From Fimbriimonas sp. (GTDB taxonomy: Bacteria; Armatimonadota; Fimbriimonadia; Fimbriimonadales; Fimbriimonadaceae): DNA of 64,000 nucleotides. A program made the translations under genes and the position numbers. The notes beneath the pieces are model-generated. The model had not been told where the DNA came from. It saw nothing but the letters and a program-made list of their open reading frames with translations, and searched no databases. Below are positions 1 to 10,846 of this stretch, piece by piece (within the stretch, counting starts at the first letter, position 1; each line of letters opens with the position of its first letter). The stretch covers positions 1 to 64,000 of the forward strand of contig JARLGV010000121.1 in NCBI GenBank assembly GCA_031292555.1. The letters are read 5' to 3'.

Positions 1-89
1 AAAGGGCGAACGTCTGGGGAACCCAGTTTCACCCTGAGAAGAGCAGCACCGTCGGCTTGCGTATCCTTAAGAACTTTCTGGAATGCTGA
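1..89 (+). CDS. hisH: Imidazole glycerol phosphate synthase glutaminase subunit, 3' end only
   Basis: Only the last 28 codons and the TGA are in the window, read in the frame starting at base 3. The peptide contains GTQFHPEKS, the C-terminal part of class I glutamine amidotransferases that supplies the His and Glu of the Cys-His-Glu triad. With hisA directly behind, HisH is the natural assignment: it releases ammonia from glutamine for HisF in histidine synthesis. The stop overlaps the hisA start by 7 bases (ATGCTGA), so translation is probably coupled. The catalytic Cys lies outside the window, so another amidotransferase cannot be strictly excluded. Confidence 0.85.
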   Translation, partial: RANVWGTQFHPEKSSTVGLRILKNFLEC

Positions 90-832
90 TTCTTCCTGCC
101 ATCGACATACGAGGCGGCCTTTGCGTACGTCTCACCCAAGGGGACTATGCCCAAGAGCGGGTTTACAACTCAGATCCGGTGGAGGTGGCTCAATCCTTCG
201 AGAGCGAGGGCGCGCAGTGGATTCACATTGTGGATCTCGATGGCGCCAAGTCCGGGGAGCCCACGAATTGGCCGATAATCTCCGAAATCGCCAAACGAGT
301 CGGTATCCCGATTGAGGTCGGCGGAGGAGTGCGGAGTCTGGAAGCGGCGCGAAGGCTGCTCGATGCAGGCGCAAGCCGTGTAGTCGTCGGTACGAAACTG
401 GTTCAGGACCCAAGTCTGGCCCAAACGATGTTCGATACTCTTGGAGAAGCGGTGGTCGCTGGAATCGACGCACGGGATGGGATGGTCGCCGTTTCGGGAT
501 GGACCGAGCAATCCCGGCGAAGCGCGGTCGAACTGGCGCAACAGATGGCAACGCTTGGGGCCAGGCGGATCATCTTGACGGACATTTCAAAGGACGGAAT
601 GCTTACCGGTCCGAACCTGATGCTTCTGGACGAGGTATCGAGCAGCGTTGCGATTCCGATCATCAACAGCGGCGGCATCGGCAGCTTCGCAGATCTGGAG
701 CTGCTCTATCATCGAGCAATTAAGCGTCCCGAAGGCGTAATCGTGGGCCGTGCCATCTACGAGGGCCGTTTCACGGTGCGAGAAGCTGTAAACTTGGCTG
801 CATCCTTTGGAGTGGATGCACGTAATTCCTAA
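83..832 (+). CDS. hisA: Phosphoribosylformimino-5-aminoimidazole carboxamide ribotide isomerase
   Basis: HisA catalyses the Amadori rearrangement of ProFAR to PRFAR, the fourth step of histidine synthesis, in the cytoplasm. The 249-residue length is normal for this (beta/alpha)8 barrel. The N-terminal ILPAIDIRGG carries the catalytic Asp8, and VVAGIDARDG carries the second catalytic Asp (Asp129). The phosphate-binding glycines are seen in EVGGGVRS (about 78-85) and NSGGIGSF. The ATG lies inside the hisH stop region, a typical coupled his-operon arrangement. hisF does not follow; two small membrane proteins and rpoB come next, so the his genes are split in this genome. Confidence 0.97.
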   Translation: MLILPAIDIRGGLCVRLTQGDYAQERVYNSDPVEVAQSFESEGAQWIHIVDLDGAKSGEPTNWPIISEIAKRVGIPIEVGGGVRSLEAARRLLDAGASRVVVGTKLVQDPSLAQTMFDTLGEAVVAGIDARDGMVAVSGWTEQSRRSAVELAQQMATLGARRIILTDISKDGMLTGPNLMLLDEVSSSVAIPIINSGGIGSFADLELLYHRAIKRPEGVIVGRAIYEGRFTVREAVNLAASFGVDARNS

Positions 833-853
833 GTACTTGCGCAGGGTGTGGAG

Positions 854-1159
854 ATGTTGATTTACCTACCGTTAGCCGACTTGTTCAGCCCTGAGACGCT
901 TGCCGTAATGATCCCTGTCGTGCTGGCATGTATTCCGATTGTGGCGATCCTGACCAAGCACCAACAGAAGATGGCCGAGATCATTCACGGATCTGGCAAG
1001 CGGCACGAGGCGGAAGTGGCCCAGCTGCGGAACGAAGTCTACGAACTAAAGCAGATGATCCATCAGCAAATGATCGCGATGGATACGCTTTCGACCAGCC
1101 AAAGACGACCCGTGGAGCCAGGTCTACAAGAAAGGCTGGAGAGAACGAGTAATGGCTGA
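854..1159 (+). CDS. Small membrane-anchored coiled-coil protein (paralogue A)
   Basis: Not recognised as a named family. The 101-residue product has one strongly hydrophobic segment near the N terminus (about residues 10-32) and then a charged, heptad-like stretch beginning HQQKMAEIIHG, rich in Glu, Gln, Leu and Lys and likely to form a coiled coil facing the cytoplasm. The ATG at 854 is preferred because AGGG sits 7 bases upstream; a GTG at 848 would add two residues. It overlaps the next gene by 8 bases, and that gene encodes a protein of the same design (KMAEI after the membrane segment, then coiled coil), so this is a tandem duplicate pair. Co-transcription with hisA is possible because only 21 bases separate them. 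Function is unknown. Confidence 0.7.
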   Translation: MLIYLPLADLFSPETLAVMIPVVLACIPIVAILTKHQQKMAEIIHGSGKRHEAEVAQLRNEVYELKQMIHQQMIAMDTLSTSQRRPVEPGLQERLERTSNG

Positions 1160-1427
1160 TTTCTTCATCTTCTTGATCGTCGCGATGGCCTTGTCCATAC
1201 CGCTGACCCTTATCGGAACCTATCACGCCCGAAAGATGGCGGAGATTGCCAAGCGAGGATCCACCAACGAATCGGAGTTGCGGATGCAACACGAGATTGC
1301 CGAGTTGCGGCAGTTGATAGCCCAGCAGGCTATCGTCTTGGATGACGTGGCCACGATGCATCGACGGTTGCTCCAGCGAGCGGACGACGATCAGTCGCTA
1401 AAGAATCGCTTGGGACCTCAGGCTTAG
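1152..1427 (+). CDS. Small membrane-anchored coiled-coil protein (paralogue B)
   Basis: A 91-residue protein starting MADFFIFLIVAMAL, with one N-terminal membrane helix (about residues 3-22) followed by ARKMAEIAKRG and a predicted coiled coil (LRMQHEIAELRQLIAQQ). It resembles the preceding protein in order and sequence: membrane helix, K-M-A-E-I, then x-E-L-R/K-Q-x-I-x-Q-Q. The start overlaps the upstream gene by 8 bases, which suggests coupled translation and a stoichiometric, perhaps heteromeric, pair. The build is reminiscent of small phage-shock membrane proteins, but I see no diagnostic motif and infer no specific function. Confidence 0.7.
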   Translation: MADFFIFLIVAMALSIPLTLIGTYHARKMAEIAKRGSTNESELRMQHEIAELRQLIAQQAIVLDDVATMHRRLLQRADDDQSLKNRLGPQA

Positions 1428-1539
1428 GGGGGGCTCGTTAGCGCAAGGCGCATATAATCGGCGAGCGGCCCATATTGCCGGTAAATGGCGCTGATTTCTC
1501 AGAGCAGCTTATATTCGGCTTGTCAAGACATGGAATTCG

Positions 1540-1568
1540 TTGACTTCATAGGTGCGACAAGGTATGAT
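1540..1568 (+). promoter_or_regulatory. Sigma70-type promoter of rpoB
   Basis: TTGACT at 1540-1545, a 17-base spacer, and TATGAT at 1563-1568: a near-consensus housekeeping promoter. Initiation would fall near 1575, giving a leader of about 25 bases that contains GGAGG at 1591-1595. This makes the upstream in-frame starts at 1552 (GTG) and 1564 (ATG) untranslatable from this promoter and supports the rpoB start at 1600. A second TATAAT at 1453-1458 lacks a good -35 partner. Confidence 0.7.
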
Positions 1569-1599
1569 GAAAGTTCGCGCACACACGTCCGGAGGCTTG

Positions 1600-4500
1600 A
1601 TGAGAATTATTCAGCCGACCTCAAAGCGAATCGGCCGGTTCCTTGAGGTCCCTAATCTAATCGAACTACAGCTTAACTCATACAAGTGGTTTCTGGAAGA
1701 GGGACTCCCAGAACTATTCACAACTTTCAGCCCAATCTGGGATTTCACACAGACAAACTACATAGAACTCGTCAGCTTTACTCTTGGGGAACCCAAGTAC
1801 TCGATCCAAGAGTGCCGGGACCGTGACATGACGTTTGAGGCGCCAATCAAAGCGATCGTTCGCTTTGGGGGCCGAGAGCGTGAGGTCATTGAGTCTGAGG
1901 TCTACCTTGGCGATTTGCCCTTGATGACGGATAAGGGCACGTTCATTATCAATGGCCGTGAGCGGGTCATCGTCAGTCAGCTCAGCCGGTCACCCGGTCT
2001 TTATTTCGAAGAAGGCGTCGACAGTTCGATGCAGGTCATTGTCTCGGCTCGGGTCATCCCGAACGAGGGGCCGTGGCTTGAAGTCGAATCGGATGCGAAC
2101 TTCGTCGTTCGAACGCAGATCAGTCAGACTAAGAAGTTGCCGTTGACGCAGCTGATCAAGGCCCTCTATTATTTCGAGAAGGGTCGCGGCAGGTCGCACA
2201 CACTGGTGAGTGCGGCAGCTGGTAAGCGAGCGGTGGAGCCGATCGTCGATACCGAGACCGGCGAAGTCCTGGTCGAGTCCGGAACTCTCCTGACCGCCGA
2301 AATCGTTGGGGCACTCCCTGACGCCATTCGCAGCACCAAGATTCTGGCCGAGACGCCTCTCGGTACGAACGAGGATATTCTTCGGGCCTTCAGCAAGGAG
2401 GTCACGTTGGAGGAACCCGACGTTGAGACGTTGATCGGCAAGCGAGTGCTTGAGGATCTCGTGGTCGGGGAAGAGCTCATCGTCAAGAAAGGCGACAAGA
2501 TCGAGCGGGAAACCGCCAAGAAGATTGAGTCGCTCAAGCTTGGCTCGCTTCGCGTGCTCGATGTCTTGGGCCTCGTCGAGTCCACTTTGGATGCTGACCC
2601 AACCCACACCTCTCGTGAGGCGCTGCTCGACATTTACAAGCGGCTCAGGCCAGGCGAGGCGGCAAATGAGGAGGCGGCGAAGCAACTCGTCTACGGGTTG
2701 TTCTTTGACGTCAAGCGGTACGACCTCGGGAAGGTCGGTCGCCGATTCCTGAACCAAAAGCTCAAGATCGATGTGCCGCTCAACACGCGCAGCCTGACAT
2801 CGGAGGATCTCGCCGGTATTTTGCAGGCGATGCTTCCGTACGTTCAGCGCGAAGCGGAGAGAGACGACATCGACGACCTGAAGAACAAGCGCGTCCGTAG
2901 CGTCGGCGAGCTTCTTCAGAGCCAGCTTCGTTTGGGCTTCGTCCGTATGGAGAAAGTTGCCCGCGAGCGCATGACGTCGACCGACCAGGAGAACCTCCTG
3001 CCCGGAATTATCCTTAGCGTCAAGCCGGTCAGCGCCTCGATCAAGAGCTTCTTCAGCAGCAACCAGCTGTCGACGTTCATGGATCAGACCAACCCACTGT
3101 CGGAGATTACGAACAAGCGTCGTCTATCCTCTCTCGGACCGGGAGGTCTGCAGAGAACGAGCGCCAAGCTCGAAGTTCGCGACGTTCACCGATCCCACTA
3201 TGGTCGCATCTGCCCGATTGAAACACCTGAAGGTCCGAACATCGGTTTGATCTCGCAGCTCACGACTCATGCCCGTGTCGACGAATTCGGCTTCATCATG
3301 ACGCCGTACCGAAAGGTGACCAACGGTCACGTGACGGACGATATCGTTTACTTGACCGCCCAGGAAGAGACCGGGCAGTTGGTTCTGCCGGCCGACGTCG
3401 AAACCGATGAAGTGGGCAAGATCGTAAACGAGCGCGTGCAGTGCCGTTGTGCGGGAGGAGACATTGGAGGCGCAAGCTATCCGTTGACTACTCGCGACAA
3501 GATCGACTACATGGACGTGTCCCCGGTCCAGATCATCTCCGTTGCCACCGCGTTGATTCCGTTCCTTGAGAACGATGACGCAAACCGAGCCCTTATGGGT
3601 GCGAACATGCAACGCCAGGCCGTTCCGACCCTTCGGTCAGAGCGCCCGTTGGTTGGCACTGGATACGAGAGGGTTGCGGCGGTCGACTCCGGAGCGGCGG
3701 TCGTCGCCCATAACTCCGGCGTGGTCGAGTTCGTCACATCCTTGGAGATCCGAGTTCGAAACGACGACGGCGGTCTGGATAAGTACCCGTTGATGCACAT
3801 GGTGCAGAGCAACAAGTCGACCTGCTTTACGCATCGCCCGGTCGTTGATCTTGGGCAGCGTGTGCTGAAGGGAGACCCGCTTGCGGACGGCGCCTGCTGC
3901 GACAACGCCCAGTTGGCCCTTGGCAAGAACGTGCTTGTCGCGTTTATGCCCTGGAACGGCTACAACTATGAGGACGCGATCCTCATTTCGGAGCGCATGG
4001 TGAAGGACGATGTTTATACTTCGATCCACATCGAGCGCCACGAGACGGAAGCCGTTGACACCAAGCTGGGACCGGAAGAGATCACCCGAGACATTCCAAA
4101 CGTTGGCGAGGACGCACTGAAGGACTTGGACGAGAACGGAATCATCCGAATCGGCGCTGAGGTTCGACCGGAAGACATTCTCGTTGGAAAGGTCGCTCCC
4201 AAGGGACAGGTCGAAATGACTGCCGAAGAAAGGCTGATCATCGCGATCTTCGGCAAGAAGGCGGAAGAGACGCGGGACGTCTCGCTTCGACTGCCTCATG
4301 GCGAGAAGGGAATCATCGTCGACGTCAAGGTCTTCAGTCGCTACAAGTACTTGAGCCCGTCGATTAACTACATCTATAAGGAAAGTAAGAAGCGCGAGCG
4401 ACTTGTGTGCGATCGCACCGACGAGCCGTTGCTTCAGATCCCCGGAGACGAACTTCCCGCCGGCACTAACATGACGGTACAGGTCTATGTCGCTCAGAAG

Positions 4501-5616
4501 CGCAAGCTCATGGTCGGCGATAAAATGGCCGGACGCCATGGCAATAAGGGCGTCATCTCCAAGGTATTGGCAGCGGAAGACATGCCATTCCTCGCGGACG
4601 GAACTCCGGTCGACATCGTGCTTAACCCCTTGGGTGTTCCGAGCCGTATGAACATCGGCCAGATTCTCGAGACGCACCTTGGCTACGTCGGTAAGCACCT
4701 CGGAATCGAGTACCGCTGCCCGGCTTTCGAAGGAGCGACCGAGTTGGAGATCCTTGGCGAGATGGATCGCTTGGCCAACCACATGCGTGGTCAGGCTCTT
4801 GCGGCCTATATCAATGCCGAGCTACTTCTCGATATTCGCTTCGAGAAGGACGATACTTTCGACCAGATGATGGTGCGGGTCGAGAAGCGGCTGCAGCAGT
4901 TGGGCAAAAACGGTCTCGAGCGAATCTCTCGAATCGTGGGGGCTCAGCCGGTCAAGACGCTTGCCGAGCTTGGCGAAGTGGACCTTGAGACATTCGTTCC
5001 CGAGACTCCCGAGGACGAGGTTGGCGAAGAACCGATCGCTGCCGGTGCCGAGATCTACCAGGCGATCGCCCAGAAGATCGAGCGGAACGTGTTCAGCAGA
5101 GCCGGAATTGATCCGAGAACCTGCAAGAGTACGATCCGAGACGGACTTACGGGTGAGCAGCTTCCGAACAACATTACGGTCGGAATGATCTACATGTTGA
5201 AGCTGGAACACCTTGCGGACGAGAAGATCCATGCTCGTTCCATCGGCCCATACTCGCTCGTTACGCAGCAGCCCCTTGGCGGTAAAGCCCAGTTCGGCGG
5301 TCAGCGATTCGGCGAAATGGAGGTCTGGGCGCTTGAGGCTTATGGCGCCGCCTACACGCTGCAGGAACTGCTGACGATCAAGTCGGACGATGTCAACGGA
5401 CGCGTCAAGGCATACGAAAGCATCGTTAAGGGCGAGACCCTTGCCGAACCGGGAATCCCCGAGTCGTTCAAGATTCTTGGCAACGAGCTTCGGTCTCTCT
5501 GTCTAAAGGTTGCGGTCGAAGACGTCGGCAACAAGGAACTGCCATTGAAGGACCTGGACGAGCTGAACGGCGGCGACGATATGCGCCTGGCCCGCTCGGT
5601 CGGATTCTTCAACTAA
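1600..5616 (+). CDS. rpoB: DNA-directed RNA polymerase subunit beta
   Basis: Beta subunit of core RNA polymerase, about 1338 residues, close to the E. coli length. The ORF is open from a GTG at 1552, but I start it at the ATG at 1600 because GGAGG lies 4 bases upstream and the promoter at 1540-1568 would initiate after the earlier starts. The protein begins [16 protein letters not shown]. Universal blocks are clear: [49 protein letters not shown] and the C-terminal [20 protein letters not shown]. In rifampicin cluster I, residues aligned with E. coli Q513, N518 and H526 are Thr492, Thr497 and Asn505. No ribosomal protein genes precede it, unlike most bacteria. rpoC follows after 173 bases. 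Confidence 0.98.
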   Translation: MRIIQPTSKRIGRFLEVPNLIELQLNSYKWFLEEGLPELFTTFSPIWDFTQTNYIELVSFTLGEPKYSIQECRDRDMTFEAPIKAIVRFGGREREVIESEVYLGDLPLMTDKGTFIINGRERVIVSQLSRSPGLYFEEGVDSSMQVIVSARVIPNEGPWLEVESDANFVVRTQISQTKKLPLTQLIKALYYFEKGRGRSHTLVSAAAGKRAVEPIVDTETGEVLVESGTLLTAEIVGALPDAIRSTKILAETPLGTNEDILRAFSKEVTLEEPDVETLIGKRVLEDLVVGEELIVKKGDKIERETAKKIESLKLGSLRVLDVLGLVESTLDADPTHTSREALLDIYKRLRPGEAANEEAAKQLVYGLFFDVKRYDLGKVGRRFLNQKLKIDVPLNTRSLTSEDLAGILQAMLPYVQREAERDDIDDLKNKRVRSVGELLQSQLRLGFVRMEKVARERMTSTDQENLLPGIILSVKPVSASIKSFFSSNQLSTFMDQTNPLSEITNKRRLSSLGPGGLQRTSAKLEVRDVHRSHYGRICPIETPEGPNIGLISQLTTHARVDEFGFIMTPYRKVTNGHVTDDIVYLTAQEETGQLVLPADVETDEVGKIVNERVQCRCAGGDIGGASYPLTTRDKIDYMDVSPVQIISVATALIPFLENDDANRALMGANMQRQAVPTLRSERPLVGTGYERVAAVDSGAAVVAHNSGVVEFVTSLEIRVRNDDGGLDKYPLMHMVQSNKSTCFTHRPVVDLGQRVLKGDPLADGACCDNAQLALGKNVLVAFMPWNGYNYEDAILISERMVKDDVYTSIHIERHETEAVDTKLGPEEITRDIPNVGEDALKDLDENGIIRIGAEVRPEDILVGKVAPKGQVEMTAEERLIIAIFGKKAEETRDVSLRLPHGEKGIIVDVKVFSRYKYLSPSINYIYKESKKRERLVCDRTDEPLLQIPGDELPAGTNMTVQVYVAQKRKLMVGDKMAGRHGNKGVISKVLAAEDMPFLADGTPVDIVLNPLGVPSRMNIGQILETHLGYVGKHLGIEYRCPAFEGATELEILGEMDRLANHMRGQALAAYINAELLLDIRFEKDDTFDQMMVRVEKRLQQLGKNGLERISRIVGAQPVKTLAELGEVDLETFVPETPEDEVGEEPIAAGAEIYQAIAQKIERNVFSRAGIDPRTCKSTIRDGLTGEQLPNNITVGMIYMLKLEHLADEKIHARSIGPYSLVTQQPLGGKAQFGGQRFGEMEVWALEAYGAAYTLQELLTIKSDDVNGRVKAYESIVKGETLAEPGIPESFKILGNELRSLCLKVAVEDVGNKELPLKDLDELNGGDDMRLARSVGFFN

Positions 5617-5789
5617 CCGGTTGTGCCGTTTGGCCACGAGATGGTCGGACGGCACTCCGAATCGAGAGGAAAACCGAGTACTCGGCGGCTGCGCTCAATT
5701 TAGGAGCAGTTGCACGACTCCGGCAAGCTAAGTGTGAATCAGTTGGAACCCGTTCGCCTCGGGCGGGATTGAGGAGATAAGAAAGATAT

Positions 5790-8700
5790 ATGGCAGACGT
5801 CAGCCTGTTCGACAAGATCAGAATCGGAATCGCGAGCAGTGAAGACATCATGGGATGGTCTCACGGCGAAGTCAAGAAGCCCGAGACCATCAATTACCGC
5901 ACGTTCAAGCCTGAGCGTGACGGTCTGTTTTGCGAGCGCATCTTCGGTCCCGTCAAGGACTGGGAGTGCGCCTGCGGACGATATAAGAAGATTAAGTACA
6001 AGGGAATCGTGTGCGAGCGTTGCGGCGTCGAAGTCACACGAAGCAAGGTGCGTCGCGAGCGGATGGGTCATGTCGAACTGGCCGCGCCCGTTTGCCATAT
6101 TTGGTACCTAAAGGGCGTTCCCTCGCCTCTCTCGCTCATCCTCGATATCTCGCCGAGGCTGCTCGAGAAGGTCATCTACTTCGCCAGCTTCATCATCATC
6201 GACATCGAGAACGAAAAGATCCAGGAGATCCTGCCTGAGATCCGCGTTGCAGTAGAAGGCGAGAAGGCCAACCTGCAGATGCAGATGCGAGAACTGGAAG
6301 AGGAGTCCTTCCGCCGTTTCGCCGACGACCTCAACAACAACCGTGAGGAGTATGACGAGGTCTTCGCCCGAGAACGAGCCAAGGCGGTTAACGACCGAAT
6401 CAAGGCTGAGTATCGCGATGCCGACGATAGGCTCAAGGACCTAGACCTTGCAGTCGACATCCTAGGTAAGTTAGAGCGCAATCAGCTCATCGACGAAGAC
6501 AAGTATCGTGCGGTGTCCAAGCTCCTCGATAGCGTAGGTTACAGTCTTAAGAAGGACCTCCGAAGCCTAGTTCGCGCGAACATCGGCGCCGAAGCGATCA
6601 AGGAACTTCTCAATCGGGTCGACCTGGAGCGTCTTGCACGCGGACTACGCCAAGAGATTATCATGACGACGAGTCAGCGTCGCGCCCGTGCGATCAAACG
6701 ACTGGAAGTCACCGAAGCTCTCATCAGTTCGAAGAGTCGGCCGGAGTGGATGATTCTCGACATCGTGCCCGTCATCTCGCCTGAGCTTCGCCCGATGGTC
6801 CAGTTGGACGGCGGCCGTTTCGCGACCTCCGACCTCAACGATCTGTACCGGCGCATCATCAACCGAAACAACCGGTTGAAGAAGATCATCGAGATTCATG
6901 CCCCTGAGTCGATCATCAATCACGAAAAGCGATTGCTTCAGGAAGCCGTGGATGCGCTAATCGATAACGGCCGTCGTGCTCGTCCGGTCGTAGGCTCTAA
7001 CTCTCGTCCGCTAAAGTCGCTAAGCGATATGCTCAAGGGCAAGGAAGGACGCTTCCGAAAGAACCTCCTCGGTAAGCGCGTCGACTACTCTGGCCGTTCG
7101 GTTATCGTGGTTGGTCCGCATCTCAAGCTTCACCAGGCGGGTCTACCGAAGGAGATGGCGCTCGAGCTTTTCAAGCCCTTCGTGATGAAGAGCCTGGTCG
7201 AGAAGAAGATCACGCAGAACATCAAGACTGCTAAGCGAATGATCGACCGGATGCATCCAGCGGTCTGGGACGGCTTGGAAGAGGTTATTAAGGAGCATCC
7301 AATCCTCCTGAACCGTGCGCCAACCCTCCACCGGCTTGGAATTCAGGCGTTCGAGCCGATTCTAGTCGACGGAAAGGCGATCCAGGTTCATCCACTCGTT
7401 TGTAACGCCTATAACGCGGACTTCGACGGCGACCAGATGGCGGTTCACATTCCACTGAGCACTCAGGCTCAGGCGGAAGCTCGCGTTTTGATGCTGTCGA
7501 CGCAGAATTTGTTCTCGCCGGCTGACGGAAGGCCGACATGTGCTCCCGTTCAGGACATTATTCTTGGCAACTATGCGTTGACTTTCGTGTCGGCCGAAGC
7601 AAGGGAAGCCATCAAGGAGCAGGACAGACTTCACAAGGAAGATCCGGAGAAGAATCCTGCACCGAAAGTGTACGGCAGCCCCGAGGAGGCGATCGCCGCG
7701 CTCGACACTCCGATCAAGGAGCAGCGCATCGCGACGAACTCGCCGCTCAAGTGTCGCATCACCCGTCCGGTGTATCGTCCTGACGCAGAGGTCGATTATC
7801 GCGACCCTCTGACGGGAGTAGAGTTCACGCGAGTGATCTCCAAAACGGAGGATGGCGAGGACTTCCAAGAACTCGTGGCGTCGCCGCAAGAGTTCGAGAC
7901 CTTCGTCGCTACCGTGACGCCAGGCCAGCTCGTGCTCAATACGATCTTGCCCTATCCGCTTCGACATTCAGACGAGTTCCTCAAGGTAGAGCTCAACAAG
8001 AAGGCGCTGTCGGAGATGATTCTCACATGCCACCGAAGAGCGGGCGTCGGAGCGACGATCCGACTTCTGGACGACATGAAGGACATGGGCTTCAAGTGGG
8101 CGACTCGATACGGCCTCTCGGTTGCCATCACCGACATGGACCCGCCGGAGAGGCGCGAAGAGATGATCAAGGAAGCGGATGACCGCTCCACCAGGATCAC
8201 TCAGCAGTTCCGCCGGGGAATGCTCACCTATAACGAAATGACCCAGACGCTGGTCAAACTCTGGACGGACACGTACGACGAGATTGGAAAGGAAATCGTG
8301 AACGGACTGAAGCAATTCAACCCGCTCGCGATTACCACGGTCTCCGGCGCTCGTGGTTCGGTCAAGCAGCTCGCTCAGCTCGCCGGGATGCGCGGCCTCA
8401 TGTTTAACCAGTTCAACGAGGTTATCTATGAGCTGCCGGTCAAGAGCTCGTTCCACAAGGGACTGAGCATGCTTGAATATTTCGTTACGACTCACGGAGC
8501 CCGTAAAGGACTTGCCGATACTGCGCTTCGAACTGCGGACGCGGGCTACCTGACCCGACGTCTTTGCGACGTCGCCCAGGACGTGATCGTCAAGGCGTCC
8601 GACTGCCTTACAACTGATGGCATTCTCGCTCACCGCATCACCGATCAAGGTGAAGCGATCGAACAGATCTCGGACCGCATCTTCGGTCGGGCGGCTCTTT

Positions 8701-10511
8701 GCTCGATCACCGATCCGGATACCGGCGCTGCTTTGACTTCGTACCAGCAGTCGATTACTCGCGACAGCGCGAAACGGATTGCCGAGATCGAGAACCGATT
8801 CGTGGCTGAGTACTCGGCGACGGATAGCGATGCCGAACGTAATGCGATCGTCGATCGCTATCGAGGCTTTGGCTTCGAGATCGACGAGCACGGATACCTG
8901 AGCGTAATGATCCGCAGCCCGTTGACCTGCGAACTGGAGCAGGGAATCTGTTCGGTCTGCTACGGATGGGATCTGTCCACGAGCCGCAACGTCGAGGTCG
9001 GCGTATCGGTCGGGATCATCGCCGCGCAGTCCATCGGTGAACCTGGAACGCAGCTCACCATGCGTACGTTCCACACTGGAGGCGTCGCTGGATCGGCCAC
9101 GATCGCTCGTACGAACCAGTACAAGACCGGTAAGTTCATCCGCCAGTTCATGGAGGACTTTGCGGTCGCTACCGACACCGACATGAAGCAGTTCGACCCC
9201 ACTAAGCTCCTTGAGAATCAGGAGAGCGTGGTCAAGTCGTTCTTCCAGAATAAGGAAAGCGCCCCTCTGACGATCACTCAGTCGGATCCGGATTCTGCCG
9301 ATCCCAAGGTGAAGCGAAAGACGGAGCGGGCTACGAAGGCAGCTCAAAAGGCGGCCGACAAAGCGGATAGCGACTCGAAGAAGCTCTGGGAGCGGTCTCG
9401 AAAGACGTTCTTCTATGCTTGGACGGGTGAGTCGTCCGGAATCGTCCGCGTCGAAGAGATCTTCGAGGCACGGCGGCAACCTCGTGGAAAGGCGATCATC
9501 TGTCCGGTCACTGGAGTAGTTCGCGATATTCGCGAATCTAGCTTCGGCCGTTGGGTTATCGTTGAAGCGACGGTGCCGGTCGCTGCCGCGATCAAGGATG
9601 CATATGTTGGCGACATTCAGGCTTGGCCGAAGAACGAGTTCGGAGAGTTCGACGGCGGTTTGCAGAAGATCGTCGGTCAGAAACTAGTAACTGCGACCCT
9701 CGCAGTGCTGCGAAAGGCCGAAGTCGACAAGGTCAACATCTTCTATCCGATCCTGGTACCGCCGCTTGGCAAGCTGCCGGTCAGCCGGGGAACCCGCGTC
9801 ATCAAGGGCGACCCGCTTACCGAAGGTCCTCGCGATCCGCACGAGGTTTTGGAGCTTGCTGGCGCGGCTGCAGTTTACGATTACTTCGTCGAGAACCTGC
9901 AGAGCGTCTATAAGAGCCAAGGCGTCGACATCAACGACAAGCACATCGAGGTCATCATTCGGCAGATGCTTCGCAAGAGGCAGGTCAAGGAGCCAGGGGA
10001 CACGCCGTTCTTGCCCGGACAGATCGTCGACCGGTTTAGCTATCAGCGCGCGAACGAAAACGTTCGTCAGTTGATTCAGGCCGGAAAGCGGATCAAGTAT
10101 GTCGACCCGATCACGAGCGAGAATATCGAACGCGATCCCAAGGAATCGACGGCAACTTGGATTCTGCTTGGTATCACGGAAGCGTCCTTGGCGACGGACT
10201 CGTTCCTGTCGGCGGCATCCTTCCAGAAGACGACCCGCGTCCTCACCGAGGCAGCAGTTCGTGGAAAGAAAGATCACCTAGTGGGCCTGAAGGAGAACGT
10301 GATCATTGGTCGCCTGATTCCCTCGGGAACCGGCGTCAAGTACTACCGCGACGTTGCAGTCGACGTTCAGCGTGGGCCGACCTGGGCCGAGCAATCGCTT
10401 ACCGCGCTTGTCGAGGCAGACGATCGAGGAATCGACGACAATATCAGTTCGCTCTCGTTCCCGTCGTTGGCCGACATGGCTGCCGACGAAGAAGCGCTAG
10501 ACCAAGAATAG
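5790..10511 (+). CDS. rpoC: DNA-directed RNA polymerase subunit beta-prime
   Basis: Largest core RNA polymerase subunit, 1573 residues against about 1400 in E. coli. The zinc ribbon uses Cys60, Cys62, Cys75 and Cys78. The catalytic loop NADFDGDQM has Mg-binding Asp544, Asp546 and Asp548. The second zinc site appears in [15 protein letters not shown]. The bridge helix and trigger-loop start ([19 protein letters not shown]) are present, but between this and [13 protein letters not shown] there are about 112 extra residues (about 1102-1213), Lys/Ala/Asp-rich, at the site where E. coli carries the SI3 insertion. A GAGGAGAT Shine-Dalgarno region precedes the ATG. It is co-oriented with rpoB and ended by a strong hairpin. 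Confidence 0.98.
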   Translation: MADVSLFDKIRIGIASSEDIMGWSHGEVKKPETINYRTFKPERDGLFCERIFGPVKDWECACGRYKKIKYKGIVCERCGVEVTRSKVRRERMGHVELAAPVCHIWYLKGVPSPLSLILDISPRLLEKVIYFASFIIIDIENEKIQEILPEIRVAVEGEKANLQMQMRELEEESFRRFADDLNNNREEYDEVFARERAKAVNDRIKAEYRDADDRLKDLDLAVDILGKLERNQLIDEDKYRAVSKLLDSVGYSLKKDLRSLVRANIGAEAIKELLNRVDLERLARGLRQEIIMTTSQRRARAIKRLEVTEALISSKSRPEWMILDIVPVISPELRPMVQLDGGRFATSDLNDLYRRIINRNNRLKKIIEIHAPESIINHEKRLLQEAVDALIDNGRRARPVVGSNSRPLKSLSDMLKGKEGRFRKNLLGKRVDYSGRSVIVVGPHLKLHQAGLPKEMALELFKPFVMKSLVEKKITQNIKTAKRMIDRMHPAVWDGLEEVIKEHPILLNRAPTLHRLGIQAFEPILVDGKAIQVHPLVCNAYNADFDGDQMAVHIPLSTQAQAEARVLMLSTQNLFSPADGRPTCAPVQDIILGNYALTFVSAEAREAIKEQDRLHKEDPEKNPAPKVYGSPEEAIAALDTPIKEQRIATNSPLKCRITRPVYRPDAEVDYRDPLTGVEFTRVISKTEDGEDFQELVASPQEFETFVATVTPGQLVLNTILPYPLRHSDEFLKVELNKKALSEMILTCHRRAGVGATIRLLDDMKDMGFKWATRYGLSVAITDMDPPERREEMIKEADDRSTRITQQFRRGMLTYNEMTQTLVKLWTDTYDEIGKEIVNGLKQFNPLAITTVSGARGSVKQLAQLAGMRGLMFNQFNEVIYELPVKSSFHKGLSMLEYFVTTHGARKGLADTALRTADAGYLTRRLCDVAQDVIVKASDCLTTDGILAHRITDQGEAIEQISDRIFGRAALCSITDPDTGAALTSYQQSITRDSAKRIAEIENRFVAEYSATDSDAERNAIVDRYRGFGFEIDEHGYLSVMIRSPLTCELEQGICSVCYGWDLSTSRNVEVGVSVGIIAAQSIGEPGTQLTMRTFHTGGVAGSATIARTNQYKTGKFIRQFMEDFAVATDTDMKQFDPTKLLENQESVVKSFFQNKESAPLTITQSDPDSADPKVKRKTERATKAAQKAADKADSDSKKLWERSRKTFFYAWTGESSGIVRVEEIFEARRQPRGKAIICPVTGVVRDIRESSFGRWVIVEATVPVAAAIKDAYVGDIQAWPKNEFGEFDGGLQKIVGQKLVTATLAVLRKAEVDKVNIFYPILVPPLGKLPVSRGTRVIKGDPLTEGPRDPHEVLELAGAAAVYDYFVENLQSVYKSQGVDINDKHIEVIIRQMLRKRQVKEPGDTPFLPGQIVDRFSYQRANENVRQLIQAGKRIKYVDPITSENIERDPKESTATWILLGITEASLATDSFLSAASFQKTTRVLTEAAVRGKKDHLVGLKENVIIGRLIPSGTGVKYYRDVAVDVQRGPTWAEQSLTALVEADDRGIDDNISSLSFPSLADMAADEEALDQE

Positions 10512-10538
10512 TAGGGAAGAATCCTCTAAGGTTCGGTT

Positions 10539-10566
10539 GGGGCAGGCTAACTTGTTAGCCTGCCCC
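10539..10566 (+). terminator. rpoBC transcription terminator
   Basis: Perfect 12-bp stem GGGGCAGGCTAA / TTAGCCTGCCCC around a CTTG tetraloop, 28 bases after the rpoC stop. It is followed by AAAACCTTTT, so the T-run is short, but the stem is very stable. It probably ends the rpoBC transcript. Confidence 0.75.
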
Positions 10567-10699
10567 AAAACCTTTTAGGTACCTAAAGTTGTCTAAGCTA
10601 TGGCGGTTCGCGGCTGTCCCAAACTCAAGCCACGGACTGTGAAACTCCTGTGCGGCTCAACCCAGTAGTAGGTAATAACCCGCGCAGAGGTCGATCGAT

Positions 10700-10843
10700 A
10701 TGGAAATCAATCAAGCACATAGCGAAAATCCCCCAGAGTGGCTGATAGCGACGCTAGAGAACCACGACGGCGAACCCGGACGTTCCGAACCGACAAAGCC
10801 GCCGGAGAAACCTGCTGAGTCGGCGCCGCTTGGATTTGTATAG
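10700..10843 (+). CDS. Possible 47-residue small protein
   Basis: A short reading frame starting MEINQAHSENPPEWLIATLE and ending APLGFV, acidic at the start and Pro/Glu/Lys-rich later. AGAGG at 10686-10690 lies 9 bases before the ATG, a good ribosome-site distance. It sits between the rpoC terminator and the convergent hspR gene and ends 3 bases before the hspR stop. No homologue is recognised. Support is the ribosome site and protein-like composition; chance remains a real alternative. Confidence 0.35.
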   Translation: MEINQAHSENPPEWLIATLENHDGEPGRSEPTKPPEKPAESAPLGFV

Positions 10844-10846
10844 GCG

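Noticed and set aside
3637-4782. 381-codon open frame antisense to rpoB
   Set aside because: Shadow of rpoB; no family resemblance and no start context.
7968-9479. 503-codon open frame antisense to rpoC
   Set aside because: It mirrors the codon bias of rpoC, has no domain, signal or ribosome site, and the sense strand is certain.
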